Source: Glaciimonas sp. CA11.2
GTDB taxonomy: Bacteria; Pseudomonadota; Gammaproteobacteria; Burkholderiales; Burkholderiaceae_D
Assembly: GCF_034314045.1 (NCBI RefSeq)
Contig: NZ_JAVIWL010000002.1
Location: forward strand, 59,407-123,406
Direction: 5' to 3'
Length of the DNA: 64,000 bases
Position numbers and translations under genes: made by a program. The notes below the pieces were generated by a model. It had not been told where the DNA came from, ran no database searches, and saw only the letters and a list, made by a program, of their open reading frames with translations. The number at the start of each line of letters is the position of its first letter. Within the stretch, counting starts at the first letter, position 1. Positions 25,755-35,508 of the stretch are shown piece by piece.

Positions 25755-27473
25755 TCAGTGCACGCGCACAATCCGATAAGCTGCGCGTGGTAGTCCTGCC
25801 GGATGTCCATCGCGTTCGCGTGCAATCAAATACCTGCTCAGCGCATCCAGATCATTGATGCCGGTATCCAGACGTTCGGTGCCTTGGGTTAGCACACTGA
25901 ATCCGTCGCCGCCCTGGGCAATGAAGCTATTGAGGCTGACCCGGTATTGCTGATGCGCGTCTATAGCAATCCCATTGAGCGTCACGCTGCCTAATACCAC
26001 GCGGTGTCCGACGGGTTGTTTCAGGTCCCAGCGATACTGCAGACCATCCGAAATTTGCAGCATGTTGTGACCCCAGCCCTGTTGCTCGAGCAAGGCTAAT
26101 AGCTGAGCGCCACTGAGCGATTCCACGATCAGCGTATTACCAAATGGCATAGTGATCGCGAGCTGCGCATAGTTACTGCCATTGGTACCGCTTTCCAGAT
26201 CCTCGCGGATGCTGCTTTGGTTAAGCATTGCGATTTTTGCGCCAAATTCGCGGGTCGCCGCAAGTTGTGAATCGGCGATCACATCGCCCAATGGCGACTC
26301 TCCGGCATCGTTCATCGCGCGGTCGATACGCGGCAACGCGAGGTGTGCAATCGGTTTTGCCAACACCGCTTCGCTGCGTGCCTTTAGTTGTTGTAGAAAT
26401 AGAGAAAGGGCAGGGTCAGGCACGTATTTATTAGTTTCCATCAAGACGTTATGCGCAGTGATAGCAGTAATTTTTTTTGATAAGTCAACAATTTTGGGAT
26501 CAATCGTCAATTTAATGCGCGTTAGCATGTGACCGTAAGATTCCCCCTGTGTCACGGTGCGCCCATCAACCTGGCAGGTGTAGCCATGATGCGTATGCGC
26601 GCTGATGATCAGCTTGATCGCCGGGTCCAGATGTTTGACGATCTCGACTATCGGACCGCGCAGCTGCGAACAACCGGTCTGGTCGAATGGCTCCTCCGTT
26701 TCGCCACCCTGATGAATCAAGACTACGATAGCGCTGACACCTTGGGCCTTAATCTCGGGTACCCACCGATTGATGGCATTTGCTTCATCGGTAAAATGTA
26801 CGTTAGCGATACCGCTACCGGATACAATCCCTGCGGTACCTTGTAGAACAGCGCCAATAAACGCGATCTTGATGCCATGTGTCTGTTCGATGCGATACGC
26901 TGCCAGTATGGGCTGGTTGCTGGCGTTGTCGATAACGTTAGCGGCCAGATAGGGGAACTGTGCGCCTGGAAAATTACTCTCAAAACGACAAGCTTTGTCT
27001 GGACGGGTTGATTTACAACCGCCATGTTGATAGCGCATTAACTCTGCACTTCCTTGATCAAATTCGTGATTTCCAACTGAGCTTACGCGTAGTTTGAGTT
27101 GATTGAGCGCCAGAATAGTCGGCTCATCGGCCCACAGCGAAGATAGTGCCGGAGTGGCGCCAATCATATCGCCAGCACCCACGAATAGTAATTGTGGATC
27201 TTCGGCACGCCAGACATTCAAGGCACCGCCGATTGTATCGATGCCGCCAACTTTGATCTTGCGTGCAGCCGGTTCGCCAGCAGCGATAAAGCTTTTCGTC
27301 TCTGATTCAAGATGGCCATGTAAATCGTTTATAGCGACAAGATTGACTTCAACCGGCGCTCCCGACGAAGCGTTTTGTAACGCGCTGCATGCTGTTATTG
27401 CAATCAAAACAGCGCTACAAAAAATAAGCTTCCAAGTCAAAGGCTTTGTACGCATAGTGTTTAAAGATTCCAT
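25755..27473 (-). CDS. 5'-nucleotidase/UDP-sugar hydrolase-like lipoprotein
   Basis: A 572-aa member of the UshA/CpdB metallophosphatase group, which removes phosphate from nucleotides outside the cytoplasm. Metal-site motifs are AINDLHGH (near 48), GNHEFDQG (near 124) and HTHHGY (near 300). The C-terminal 5'-nucleotidase domain has NQSSIRED where relatives have NGGGIR, a change at the substrate-side loop. The leader ends in ITAC, a lipobox, so it is probably a lipoprotein. The ATG at 27473 overlaps the exbB stop (TGATG). It is the last gene of the exbD-tonB-receptor-exbB operon, pointing to uptake of the released product. Confidence 0.85.
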   Translation of the reverse strand: MESLNTMRTKPLTWKLIFCSAVLIAITACSALQNASSGAPVEVNLVAINDLHGHLESETKSFIAAGEPAARKIKVGGIDTIGGALNVWRAEDPQLLFVGAGDMIGATPALSSLWADEPTILALNQLKLRVSSVGNHEFDQGSAELMRYQHGGCKSTRPDKACRFESNFPGAQFPYLAANVIDNASNQPILAAYRIEQTHGIKIAFIGAVLQGTAGIVSGSGIANVHFTDEANAINRWVPEIKAQGVSAIVVLIHQGGETEEPFDQTGCSQLRGPIVEIVKHLDPAIKLIISAHTHHGYTCQVDGRTVTQGESYGHMLTRIKLTIDPKIVDLSKKITAITAHNVLMETNKYVPDPALSLFLQQLKARSEAVLAKPIAHLALPRIDRAMNDAGESPLGDVIADSQLAATREFGAKIAMLNQSSIREDLESGTNGSNYAQLAITMPFGNTLIVESLSGAQLLALLEQQGWGHNMLQISDGLQYRWDLKQPVGHRVVLGSVTLNGIAIDAHQQYRVSLNSFIAQGGDGFSVLTQGTERLDTGINDLDALSRYLIARERDGHPAGLPRAAYRIVRVH

Positions 27474-28123
27474 CAAGCGATATGCAATTTATTGGGCTCG
27501 GCCGCAGCCTGTATCTGGGTGCGTTTGTCGGTGATCCCGCCGACACAGGCGCGTAGCATCAACACTTTCAAATGATCGTTAATACGTTCAATACGCTCCT
27601 GAAACATATTAAAGAAAAACATCCCCACTACAGCGATGCCGATACCCAGCGCTGTGGCGTAGAGCGCCGTACCGATCCCTTGTGACACCTGACCTGGATC
27701 AGATACGCCGGACACAGCGAGCGCTTTAAAGGTATCGATGATACCTAAGATCGTACCAAGCAGGCCCAACAGGGGGGCGGCGGTGACGATCGTATCGAGA
27801 ATCCATAGCCGATGCTGGACTGCACCGCGGTTGGCAATATATACCGACTCACTAAAATCTTCGAGGTCTTTTTCGGTAGTCAATTGATGTTTTTCGGCCA
27901 AAATATCGGACACTAACGTGAGCGGTAAACTAGGCTGCGCGGTCAGTTCCTGTGGCAATTCTTGTACATGCTGTACCGCATGCGTCATCGCTTTTTCTAG
28001 TCCAATTGCCTGACGCAGCGTGTAATTGAAAAACAATCCGCGCTCGATAATCACGAAGATTGCCAAGGCAGCGCACGCGTACATCACATAGAACGCCAGC
28101 TGGTGAAATAATTGCATGTTCAT
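27473..28123 (-). CDS. exbB: ExbB/TolQ-type proton channel subunit
   Basis: A 216-aa inner-membrane protein with three transmembrane segments (about 10-30, 110-135 and 148-175) and the MotA/TolQ/ExbB domain. Its core is seen in APLLGLLGTILGIIDTFKAL, GIGTALYATALGIGIAVVGMFFFN. With ExbD and TonB it turns proton flow into force for the receptor. AAGG lies before the ATG. Unusually, it follows the receptor gene, while exbD and tonB precede it. Confidence 0.9.
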   Translation of the reverse strand: MNMQLFHQLAFYVMYACAALAIFVIIERGLFFNYTLRQAIGLEKAMTHAVQHVQELPQELTAQPSLPLTLVSDILAEKHQLTTEKDLEDFSESVYIANRGAVQHRLWILDTIVTAAPLLGLLGTILGIIDTFKALAVSGVSDPGQVSQGIGTALYATALGIGIAVVGMFFFNMFQERIERINDHLKVLMLRACVGGITDKRTQIQAAAEPNKLHIA

Positions 28124-28292
28124 GCGTGAACCTTTTTACATAAATTAAGTGAGGTTATGCAAGGTAATAGAAGCGAAAGCTTGATAAAACCCGCAGACAA
28201 AGACAGTTTTGCGTGTAGCCGGACCGTCCTTGCTGCCCGGAAGCCTGTAGCGGCAAGGACGAGCGGCAAGGACGATTTATGGTGGGTCCCGT

Positions 28293-30608
28293 TTAGAACG
28301 AACCCGCCAAGGTTACCGTTGCGGCACGGGCGCCACCGACAACGTAATTGGGCACGCCAGCGGCTACTTTGCCGTAGGCTATCGCATTGGTGGCGACGCT
28401 ATTGACTGCGGCAAGATACTGTTTGTTAAACAAATTCAAGCCGGACAGCGTGATCGTTGCGCCCTTCATGAAACCGATTTTTTCAAAGCGGTAACCAGCG
28501 CTCACATCAAACAACGTATAGCCACCGATCCTCTCGTTGTTCGTCATGTCGCCGTAGACACTGCTGGTGTATTTGCCAGTCAATGTTGAAAAGAAACGCT
28601 TGTCGTCATAGCCCAGGCTGGCACTCAACATTTGCCGTGGCGTATTGGTGAACTGCTTCCCTTGGGTTGGCAGCGCTACGCCGTTGGTAACGAAGTTATC
28701 CTGTTGAATCGCGCTGGTAAAACTATATGCACTGTGCACATTAAGAGTCTTGCTCAATGCGTAGCTGGCTTCGAGTTCGAAGCCTTTATTCACGACGTTA
28801 CCGACGTTGAAGTTAAAGCTGGTACCGTCGGTATCGACAACCTGTGCCATGCGATTGCTAAAACTGATGTAAAACAGTGTCGCGCCAAATGCTGCCCGTT
28901 CTGCGCTATAACGCCAGCCTAGTTCTTGCGACCACGACGTCTCCGGCATTTGATCGGCCTTGCGCGTAACGTTACCGTTAGGCAGTAAGGTGAAATCGTA
29001 CAACGTATAATTTTGCGGCGCGCGGAACGTGTGGGTCAGGTTATAAAACGTGCTATTACGTTGGTCGATCTGGTATTTCAGACCAATACTAGGCAAAAAC
29101 TCCTGATAGTCCTTACTGGCTTTGACATCCTGACCGTTGGTATTTGCCAAGGTGCCGTAATCATCTCCGCTACGGCGGACGTGGTCGTAGGCCACGCCAG
29201 CTAAGACACTGAACTGGTCGCTGAAAATGACCGAGTCTTGCAAGAAAAGCTTCTGTGAAATTGTTGTGGTGTAGCGATTGCGGCCGCTGGCTTGAACGAT
29301 GTTGCCGTTCTTGTCCACCAGCGCGTTCGAGTGTCCCCACGAATCAGATGGGCTACCACTTTGATCGATAGGAATGAAAGGACCAGTCTGCATTTGGCGC
29401 GACCGCTCCATCCAGTAACCCAGGCTCAGGTCATTTGCACCCAGACTGGTTTTAAGGATGGTCGTTATGCCTGGACGATAAGTGACAGTATTCGAAATCT
29501 TATAAAAAGCGTCAGTGCGCGCACCGCTGGGTAAAGTCTGGGTAGTTACAGCGCCAGCAGGGAAGCCGATCTGTCCACTAGAGCCGCCGCCGTTACCGTA
29601 CCAGAAATATGGATTAACGATCAGTTGCAGATTATCGGCTAGTTTAAATTTGCCATTAAGGACGGCCAGATAGTTCTCAAAAGGATTCTGGTGAAACTGG
29701 TAGTAATTGGTGTTGACCTTGCCATTGCTACCCAGCAGTGAACTGGTGTAGAGGGCATTACCGGTCTGATACTGCGCCTTGGTCAAGCTACTGAACTGAT
29801 CATTGTTCTGATGGTTATACTTGAATGTAAAATCCAGGCTGTTATCCGGATTGATATCCAGCACCGATTTCATCTCAAAGCGATTCGTGCGTAAGCTGCC
29901 AGGTTCACGCCATTTGTTTTCGCCAGTATGCGACGCTGAAAACCAGGTGCGCATTTTCCCAATGCCCACATCGTGCTCACCGGTATTAATACGGACAAAT
30001 TCTTTATTCAGTCGGTTGTTGCCCACTATCTGCTCAATATACGCGCCAAATTCCCTGGTCGGCAGCATCGTCACTAAACCGATATTGCCGCCGCTGGCGC
30101 CGATATGCGGTGCATCGGTATCAGTCGAACCCTGCGTAACAAAAATTTGCTGCAAGTTTTCTATGTCGCCCAGCTCGGTTGGATAAATAGCGAAATTACC
30201 CGAGTCGTTAACTGGTGCACCATCGACAGTAAAACCGATCTGATCTGAGTTAAAGCCGCGCATGGTAAAGTTGGCGTCTGCCAAACCGGCGGCGTCACTC
30301 GACGTGACATGCACGCCCGGCACTGTAGAAAGCAGTTGTACCGCGTTATTTGTTGCAGGCCTTTGTTTCAACGCTTCACCAGTGATGGTGGAACGCGACT
30401 TCGGCGCATCTTCATCCACCATCAGGCCACCGCTACGCACATCGCTTTGGACATCGATATTACCCAAATTTACGTCATCGGCAGCAAATGCCATGGTCGT
30501 GCAACCAGCCAGTCCAGCGACGATCATAGCCAGGTATAAAGGGCGATATTGCAGTCTTTTAGGACTACTATGATTGCCGTTGCTCTTGCTTTGCGCCTTG
30601 TTATTCAT
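28293..30608 (-). CDS. TonB-dependent outer-membrane receptor
   Basis: A 771-aa receptor. After the signal peptide (to AFAA) comes a candidate TonB box (VNLGNIDV). The plug domain at about 65-190 includes VQLLSTVPGV, ANFTMRGFNSDQIGFTVDG and a GGNIGLVTM strand. A 22-strand barrel ends in ATVTLAGSF. Its ligand is unknown; the linked nucleotidase suggests nucleosides, phosphate esters or a complex of these, rather than a siderophore. The ATG at 30608 has GGGGAAA in front and lies inside the last codons of tonB (8-bp overlap). Confidence 0.9.
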   Translation of the reverse strand: MNNKAQSKSNGNHSSPKRLQYRPLYLAMIVAGLAGCTTMAFAADDVNLGNIDVQSDVRSGGLMVDEDAPKSRSTITGEALKQRPATNNAVQLLSTVPGVHVTSSDAAGLADANFTMRGFNSDQIGFTVDGAPVNDSGNFAIYPTELGDIENLQQIFVTQGSTDTDAPHIGASGGNIGLVTMLPTREFGAYIEQIVGNNRLNKEFVRINTGEHDVGIGKMRTWFSASHTGENKWREPGSLRTNRFEMKSVLDINPDNSLDFTFKYNHQNNDQFSSLTKAQYQTGNALYTSSLLGSNGKVNTNYYQFHQNPFENYLAVLNGKFKLADNLQLIVNPYFWYGNGGGSSGQIGFPAGAVTTQTLPSGARTDAFYKISNTVTYRPGITTILKTSLGANDLSLGYWMERSRQMQTGPFIPIDQSGSPSDSWGHSNALVDKNGNIVQASGRNRYTTTISQKLFLQDSVIFSDQFSVLAGVAYDHVRRSGDDYGTLANTNGQDVKASKDYQEFLPSIGLKYQIDQRNSTFYNLTHTFRAPQNYTLYDFTLLPNGNVTRKADQMPETSWSQELGWRYSAERAAFGATLFYISFSNRMAQVVDTDGTSFNFNVGNVVNKGFELEASYALSKTLNVHSAYSFTSAIQQDNFVTNGVALPTQGKQFTNTPRQMLSASLGYDDKRFFSTLTGKYTSSVYGDMTNNERIGGYTLFDVSAGYRFEKIGFMKGATITLSGLNLFNKQYLAAVNSVATNAIAYGKVAAGVPNYVVGGARAATVTLAGSF

Positions 30609-31362
30609 GCGTTTCCCCTTGTAAATCATTTGGTTCCCTGTGTGTATCAGTGCTGTAAAAGAATGTGACGATAAAGCGTTTTTGGTCTATGCCTCTAAAC
30701 GCGTCCGATGGAAATTTTTCGACTTGTTTCAGCCGTCTTAAACTACTTTCTGCAGCCCTGTTCAACAGCATGCTTGACGCTGGCGTGTCAATTCCCGATC
30801 CGTTCACCTCTCCATTGCGATTGACCTCCAGCCATACCACCACCTTGCCTTGCGGCTGCTCCATAGTGGCTTCACGCGAATGCGGATAGGTTTTTTGGCG
30901 CTCTACATCTGCCTTCAATTTGGCGTAATAATTTTTCTCAAGCGAGATATCGACGCTCGGCTTGGGAGTCGGTGCTGGTGTCAGCGCAGGCGTTACAGGA
31001 GCAGGAGTCGGCACGGGCACGGCGACTTGCGTCGCGGTGGGGTTACCCGGCACGTGGCTCGGGCTTACCTCGGCGATTGAAGTTGGCGCAGCCGCTTGAA
31101 GAATCGGACGATTCTGCGGGGGAGGTTGCACCACGCTAGCCTTCATCGGCGGCGCCGACTTGGGGGGAGGGGGCGATGGAAGATTTGGCACCAGCACCGC
31201 GGCAGGTTCCATCAAGGTAATCTTTACGAGCGTATCATCCTGATGCGGTGCGATGCTGATCGCCTTTTGCAGGCCTGTAACCACCAGAATGACAAGCAAA
31301 AAAATTGCCGGAAGGCTTGCGGCAGCATTTCGAAAACGGAACAAAAATGGCATCGTCATCAT
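30601..31362 (-). CDS. tonB: TonB energy-transducer protein
   Basis: A 253-aa protein with one N-terminal transmembrane helix (residues 15-32). A long proline-rich linker (PSPPPPKSAPP, then PVPTPAPVTPALTPAPTPKP) spans the periplasm. The C-terminal TonB domain contains the YP-type segment KTYPHSREATMEQPQGKVVVWLEV, broken here as two parts, and a basic end. It is co-transcribed with exbD upstream (6-bp gap) and overlaps the receptor gene, so it is probably dedicated to this receptor. Confidence 0.88.
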   Translation of the reverse strand: MMTMPFLFRFRNAAASLPAIFLLVILVVTGLQKAISIAPHQDDTLVKITLMEPAAVLVPNLPSPPPPKSAPPMKASVVQPPPQNRPILQAAAPTSIAEVSPSHVPGNPTATQVAVPVPTPAPVTPALTPAPTPKPSVDISLEKNYYAKLKADVERQKTYPHSREATMEQPQGKVVVWLEVNRNGEVNGSGIDTPASSMLLNRAAESSLRRLKQVEKFPSDAFRGIDQKRFIVTFFYSTDTHREPNDLQGETHE

Positions 31363-31368
31363 GGCACG

Positions 31369-31776
31369 CTAACGCTTACGGGTGGCGATAGAAATCGATT
31401 CAAAGCCGTTCTGCTTTAAGATATCCATGACATCTACCAACCGTTGTACTTCAACCCCGCGATCACTATTAACAATGACGTTCAGTTGTTCGCCGGACTT
31501 CTTGCTACTGTTCAGGCGCGCGACCAGTTCAGCCATCTTGATAGCGATACCATCAACTTGTAACGCATCGTTTAATCCAAGCGTGATGACGGCCTTATTC
31601 TGCGGCTTTAGTTCTTGTGAATTGTTGGAGGTTGGTAAATGTGTTTTTAGGCCTAGGGCCGGGATCACGTTCAAACTTATCAGTACAAAAAATACCAGCA
31701 AAAACATCATCACGTCGATCATTGGAATAATTTCCACGCGTGCTTTCCGTTTTTTTGGTTCATCCCAACTACGCAT
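31369..31776 (-). CDS. exbD: ExbD/TolR-type subunit
   Basis: A 135-aa protein with one transmembrane helix near the N-terminus carrying the essential aspartate in IIPMIDVMMFLLVFF, and a periplasmic ExbD domain that closes with MDILKQNGFESISIATRK. It is the first gene of a five-gene leftward operon, with GGAG 8 bp before the ATG. The upstream 266 bp is shared with a divergent MFS gene. No clear Fur or Pho box was recognised there. Confidence 0.9.
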   Translation of the reverse strand: MRSWDEPKKRKARVEIIPMIDVMMFLLVFFVLISLNVIPALGLKTHLPTSNNSQELKPQNKAVITLGLNDALQVDGIAIKMAELVARLNSSKKSGEQLNVIVNSDRGVEVQRLVDVMDILKQNGFESISIATRKR

Positions 31777-32042
31777 GGTGTTACTCCGATTAACGATTTT
31801 TTAAAAAAAGAGGTGCTAAAATTATAATTTTTTGATTAGGCGGAGCATATAGAGGATTTATTTCAGCGGTATTACATCGGCGGCCCGAAATGTAAAATCC
31901 CGCTGAATGGGTGACAAACAGCTTGGACGTTGTTCCTGCTAAAATGGCAACTTAAAAAAAATTAATCAGACTATTCGACCATCACCTCTGCGGCCTGCGC
32001 CTCCAGTACATCAAACGAAGGAGTCGGTTAGCCGACAGCGAA

Positions 32043-33239
32043 ATGCGCCATCCCATTTTAATAGCAGTCTTTTTGTCCTTTGGTGCTGCGGTTGCTTTAG
32101 GCTTATCACGCTTCTCATACGGCTTGCTACTGCTGCCTATGCGGGCCGATTTAGGATGGTCCTATTTGCTCGCGGGAGCGATGAATACCGGTAATGCGTT
32201 CGGTTACTTTCTGGGTGCGCTGGTCACCCCAAGCATCATACGACGGGTCGGACCGCAACGATTAATGATCATCGGCGCAGTGTTAACAGGCGCGTTCATG
32301 TTGCTGTCCGGTTTTATGACGAACGCTGGCGTGCTGTTATTTCAACGTGTTTTGGCGGGTATTTCCAGTGCCTTCATCTTTATCGCCGGCGGTGTACTGG
32401 CCGCACATCTCGGCGCATTGCGTGGCAAGCAGGTGGGTTTGCTGCTCGGCCTGTACTATGGCGGCACCGGCGTTGGTATCGTGCTGTCCGCAATCGTCGT
32501 CCCGATCACCTTAACCGCGGCGCAGATACATGGCGCTTCTCATGCATGGCAGTGGGCATGGTATGCACTGGGAGCGATTTGTTTTCTCGCCACACTCCTC
32601 ATGCGCTTTGCAACCAGCAGCATCCCTCAGACATCGCAACTTAAGGGTGGGCATGATCACTTTAAGGTACGTTTGTTCGGCTTTGGTTTGACATCGTATT
32701 TCTTGTTTGGCGTGGGCTATATCGGTTACATGACGTTCATCGTCGCACTCCTCAAGGAACAGGGCATGCGGCCCTCAATGATCACGCTGTTTTATACCGC
32801 CTTGGGGATAGCGGTGATGGCGTCGTCGTTTATCTGGGCGCGCATGCTGGACTACTTCAAAGGTGGTCAAACGCTGGCGATTTTGAATGGCTTGCTTGGT
32901 GTAGCGACCCTGTTGCCGGTCTTGACGGTATCGACGCCAGTGCTATTCATATCGGGAATATTATTTGGTGGCGTCTTTTTGTCTGTAGTCAGCTCAGCGA
33001 CCGCATTGGTACGTCATAACTTGCCCAGTGCCGCATGGTCAGCAGGCATCAGCGTCTTCACGATCGCATTTGCGCTGGGGCAAATCGCAGGTCCGACGGT
33101 CACCGGCTGGATTGCCGACGGCCCTGGGGGACTAGCGACGGGATTCGTGTTTTCGGCACTGGTGCTTTTTGCAGGTGCCGCGCTAGCGCTGTGCCAGCGT
33201 GCGCTGCTCCCCATAACCGATGCCGTGTTGTGCGACTAA
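32043..33239 (+). CDS. MFS transporter, YbfB/YjiJ-like
   Basis: A 398-aa protein with twelve predicted transmembrane helices. The N-terminal FGAAVALGLSRFSYGLLLLP-type segment (here FSFGAAVALG then LSRFSYGLLLP-like) and the following MNTGNAFGYFLGAL fit the YbfB/YjiJ branch of the major facilitator superfamily. The substrate is unknown. It is divergent from the exbD operon. The nearest purine-rich site (AAGGAG) is about 19 bases before the ATG, further than usual, so a shorter product is possible. Confidence 0.78.
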   Translation: MRHPILIAVFLSFGAAVALGLSRFSYGLLLLPMRADLGWSYLLAGAMNTGNAFGYFLGALVTPSIIRRVGPQRLMIIGAVLTGAFMLLSGFMTNAGVLLFQRVLAGISSAFIFIAGGVLAAHLGALRGKQVGLLLGLYYGGTGVGIVLSAIVVPITLTAAQIHGASHAWQWAWYALGAICFLATLLMRFATSSIPQTSQLKGGHDHFKVRLFGFGLTSYFLFGVGYIGYMTFIVALLKEQGMRPSMITLFYTALGIAVMASSFIWARMLDYFKGGQTLAILNGLLGVATLLPVLTVSTPVLFISGILFGGVFLSVVSSATALVRHNLPSAAWSAGISVFTIAFALGQIAGPTVTGWIADGPGGLATGFVFSALVLFAGAALALCQRALLPITDAVLCD

Positions 33240-33274
33240 AGTCTGATGACGGATACAGATACATTGATTTGTCA

Positions 33275-34813
33275 TCAAAGGTCGTCCAGCTGGCCCAGTA
33301 ACCCCTCAGCCTGCGCTTGCATGGCGGTGTATGCGGTAATGTCCATTTTGCGCAATTGTTGATACACCATGCCAAGGCGCGGATTGGTTCCGAGGTGCTT
33401 TTGGTTGCGAGAAAAAAAATTCCAGTAGAGGGCGTTATAAGGACAGGCGCGCTCGCCTAAACGTAGCTTTTTATCGTAGTGACACCCTTTGCAATAATCA
33501 CTCATCCGGTCAATATAGGCTGCGCTCGACACATAGGGTTTGGTCGCCATTAAGCCACCATCGGCAAACTGGCTCATTCCTATGGTATTGGGCAACTCCA
33601 CCCATTCAAATGCGTCAATGTAGACGCCTAGGTACCAACGATGCACCTCGCCGGGGTCCAGTCCAGCCAGCAAGGCAAAGTTGCCGATTACCATCAGACG
33701 TTGAATATGATGCGCGTGCGCTTCTTTTAAAGAATGCGTAATGGACATTGAAAGGCAGCGCATTTTGGTCTCTCCGGTCCAAAACCATTTTGGTAACGGG
33801 CGCTCGTGAGCGAATACATTTTGCGCTGCATAATCGGGCATATGATGCCAATACATGCCCCGCACGTATTCACGCCACCCCAGGATTTGCCGGATAAAAC
33901 CTTCGGCTGCTTCCAGGGGTACGCTTCCGGCACGCCACGCGGTCTCAACCTTCGTCACCACCTCGCCCGGACCGAGCATCTTGGTATTGAGCGCGAACGA
34001 CAGCATGGAGTGAAATAAGCGCCACGCTTTACTACTCATGGCATCCTGAAACTGGCCGAAATACGGAAGCGCGCTGACCAAAAAATCGTCAAGTTGTTGC
34101 AACGCCTCGGCGCGATTCAATGGCCATGCAAACTGTGCTGCATTTGGCTGACCTAAGCTTTTAACGCCTGCCGCTTCGATCGTCCTCCAGAGTGCGGAAT
34201 GATCATGCCGGATGCGACCATCGGGTGGCTCGGCAGGCAAGCCCGGCCAGGACTTACGGTTATCGTGATCATAATTCCACTGCCCACCCACGGGCTTGTT
34301 ACCGGCTTCCATCAATACACGGTGTCTGACCCGCATATGGCGATAAAAAGTCTCCATCATCCACTTTTTTCGCCCACCAAACAGTGTGCCGACCTCCTCA
34401 CGTTTCGTGTAAAAGTGTTCGCTATCCACCATCTGCGACGGTATGGATAACTGCTGCACATAGTCGTCCATTTGCCGGTCAAGTCGCCACTCGTCTGGCG
34501 CCAGATATTCAAAGGCGCCAGCATCAAAATGCGCAATTATCCGGTCTATATTTGCGGGTAACGATTGTAGATTGTCCGGATCGTCAATCGCCAGATAATG
34601 CACGTGATGCCCCGCCTTAGTCAGGCGCTGGGCGAAGTCGCGCATACCTGCGAAAATGGCGATAATTTTCTGGGCGTGATGCAGGACGTAATCGGTTTCT
34701 TGTCGCACCTCCATCATGAGGATATGCACGTCATCCCGCGGCAAATTGAACCAGCTATGCAATGGATTAAGTTGGTCACCGAGGACTAATCGGATGGTGG
34801 ACTTGTTGGTCAT
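33275..34813 (-). CDS. Iron-sulfur photolyase/cryptochrome (FeS-BCP, PhrB-like)
   Basis: A 512-aa member of the FeS bacterial cryptochrome and photolyase group, whose studied members repair (6-4) photoproducts using light, FAD, a lumazine antenna and a 4Fe-4S cluster. It opens with LVLGDQLNP typical of this group. The four cluster cysteines are visible: one in MRCLSMSI (near 359), two in YCKGC and one in ERACPY near the end. GGAGATT precedes the ATG. A DUF2256 gene, often linked with such photolyases, lies 67 bp upstream in the same direction. It ends tail to tail with the MFS gene. Confidence 0.9.
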   Translation of the reverse strand: MTNKSTIRLVLGDQLNPLHSWFNLPRDDVHILMMEVRQETDYVLHHAQKIIAIFAGMRDFAQRLTKAGHHVHYLAIDDPDNLQSLPANIDRIIAHFDAGAFEYLAPDEWRLDRQMDDYVQQLSIPSQMVDSEHFYTKREEVGTLFGGRKKWMMETFYRHMRVRHRVLMEAGNKPVGGQWNYDHDNRKSWPGLPAEPPDGRIRHDHSALWRTIEAAGVKSLGQPNAAQFAWPLNRAEALQQLDDFLVSALPYFGQFQDAMSSKAWRLFHSMLSFALNTKMLGPGEVVTKVETAWRAGSVPLEAAEGFIRQILGWREYVRGMYWHHMPDYAAQNVFAHERPLPKWFWTGETKMRCLSMSITHSLKEAHAHHIQRLMVIGNFALLAGLDPGEVHRWYLGVYIDAFEWVELPNTIGMSQFADGGLMATKPYVSSAAYIDRMSDYCKGCHYDKKLRLGERACPYNALYWNFFSRNQKHLGTNPRLGMVYQQLRKMDITAYTAMQAQAEGLLGQLDDL

Positions 34814-34880
34814 GTAATCTCCGTCGTTACGATTTATGCGGCGAGATAGTGAGGGGAGGGGCTGACGTTGTCAATGGTAT

Positions 34881-35030
34881 TTATGTTCCGCTACGTTTAG
34901 CCTTGCGGCATCGCGCTGAGCAATATTTGACCTCATCCCACACCGTCGCCCATTTTTTGCGCCACGCAAACGGCAAGCCGCAACTGAGACAAACCTTACT
35001 CGGGAGGTTAGATTTTTTCTGCATTTTCAT
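34881..35030 (-). CDS. DUF2256 small zinc-finger-like protein
   Basis: A 49-aa protein, easily missed for its size. It begins MKMQKKSNLPSKVCLSCGLP and has a CxxC pair (CLSC) and a second pair (YCSARC) around the conserved FAWRKKWATVWDEVKYC region, the DUF2256 pattern. The ATG at 35030 follows GAGAG. It lies upstream of, and in line with, the FeS photolyase gene; this pairing is known from other genomes and suggests a shared light-repair role. An alternative start two codons downstream is possible. Confidence 0.82.
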   Translation of the reverse strand: MKMQKKSNLPSKVCLSCGLPFAWRKKWATVWDEVKYCSARCRKAKRSGT

Positions 35031-35508
35031 AAGCACTCTCGAAGCAACTGGGTAGGATACGGAATGATGATCGGGTTGTGAGGTTGTGAGGGACTGCGCA
35101 CAGCGTTAGAACGGGCAGAAAAGTATAGGCAAACATCGGTTAAGCGGTATGTAGATCATGCCTGCTGCGGTTTATTACGCGCCTTGAAGTCATTGATCTC
35201 CACCGGCCAACACATGCCAGCGCTAAAAATACCCCTGCGTGCACCACCTGTTGTAATTTTATCAGATCGATTTGAGCAGAAGGGTGCTCGGGAAGAACCG
35301 TATGCGTGATAAATTTATTTTAAGCTGTGCTGGATTACGATCTGTTGCACAACCAACGCAATTCGGGACTCCCTTTTTCTGGCATTATTCGCATGGACCT
35401 AAAAAGCGCGCAGAATAGCCTCACTTTTGTTTTTGTTAAACGCAGCGTGGGTATCCGCTCGACGTAAAAGTACTAATTTCACCATCCCCGTTATACATTG
35501 GAACCGCT
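35031..35508. other. Spacer between DUF2256 and the LysR regulator
   Basis: 478 bp between divergently oriented genes. It should hold the leftward promoter of the DUF2256/photolyase pair and the rightward promoter of the regulator. No gene or clear dyad was identified. Confidence 0.35.
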
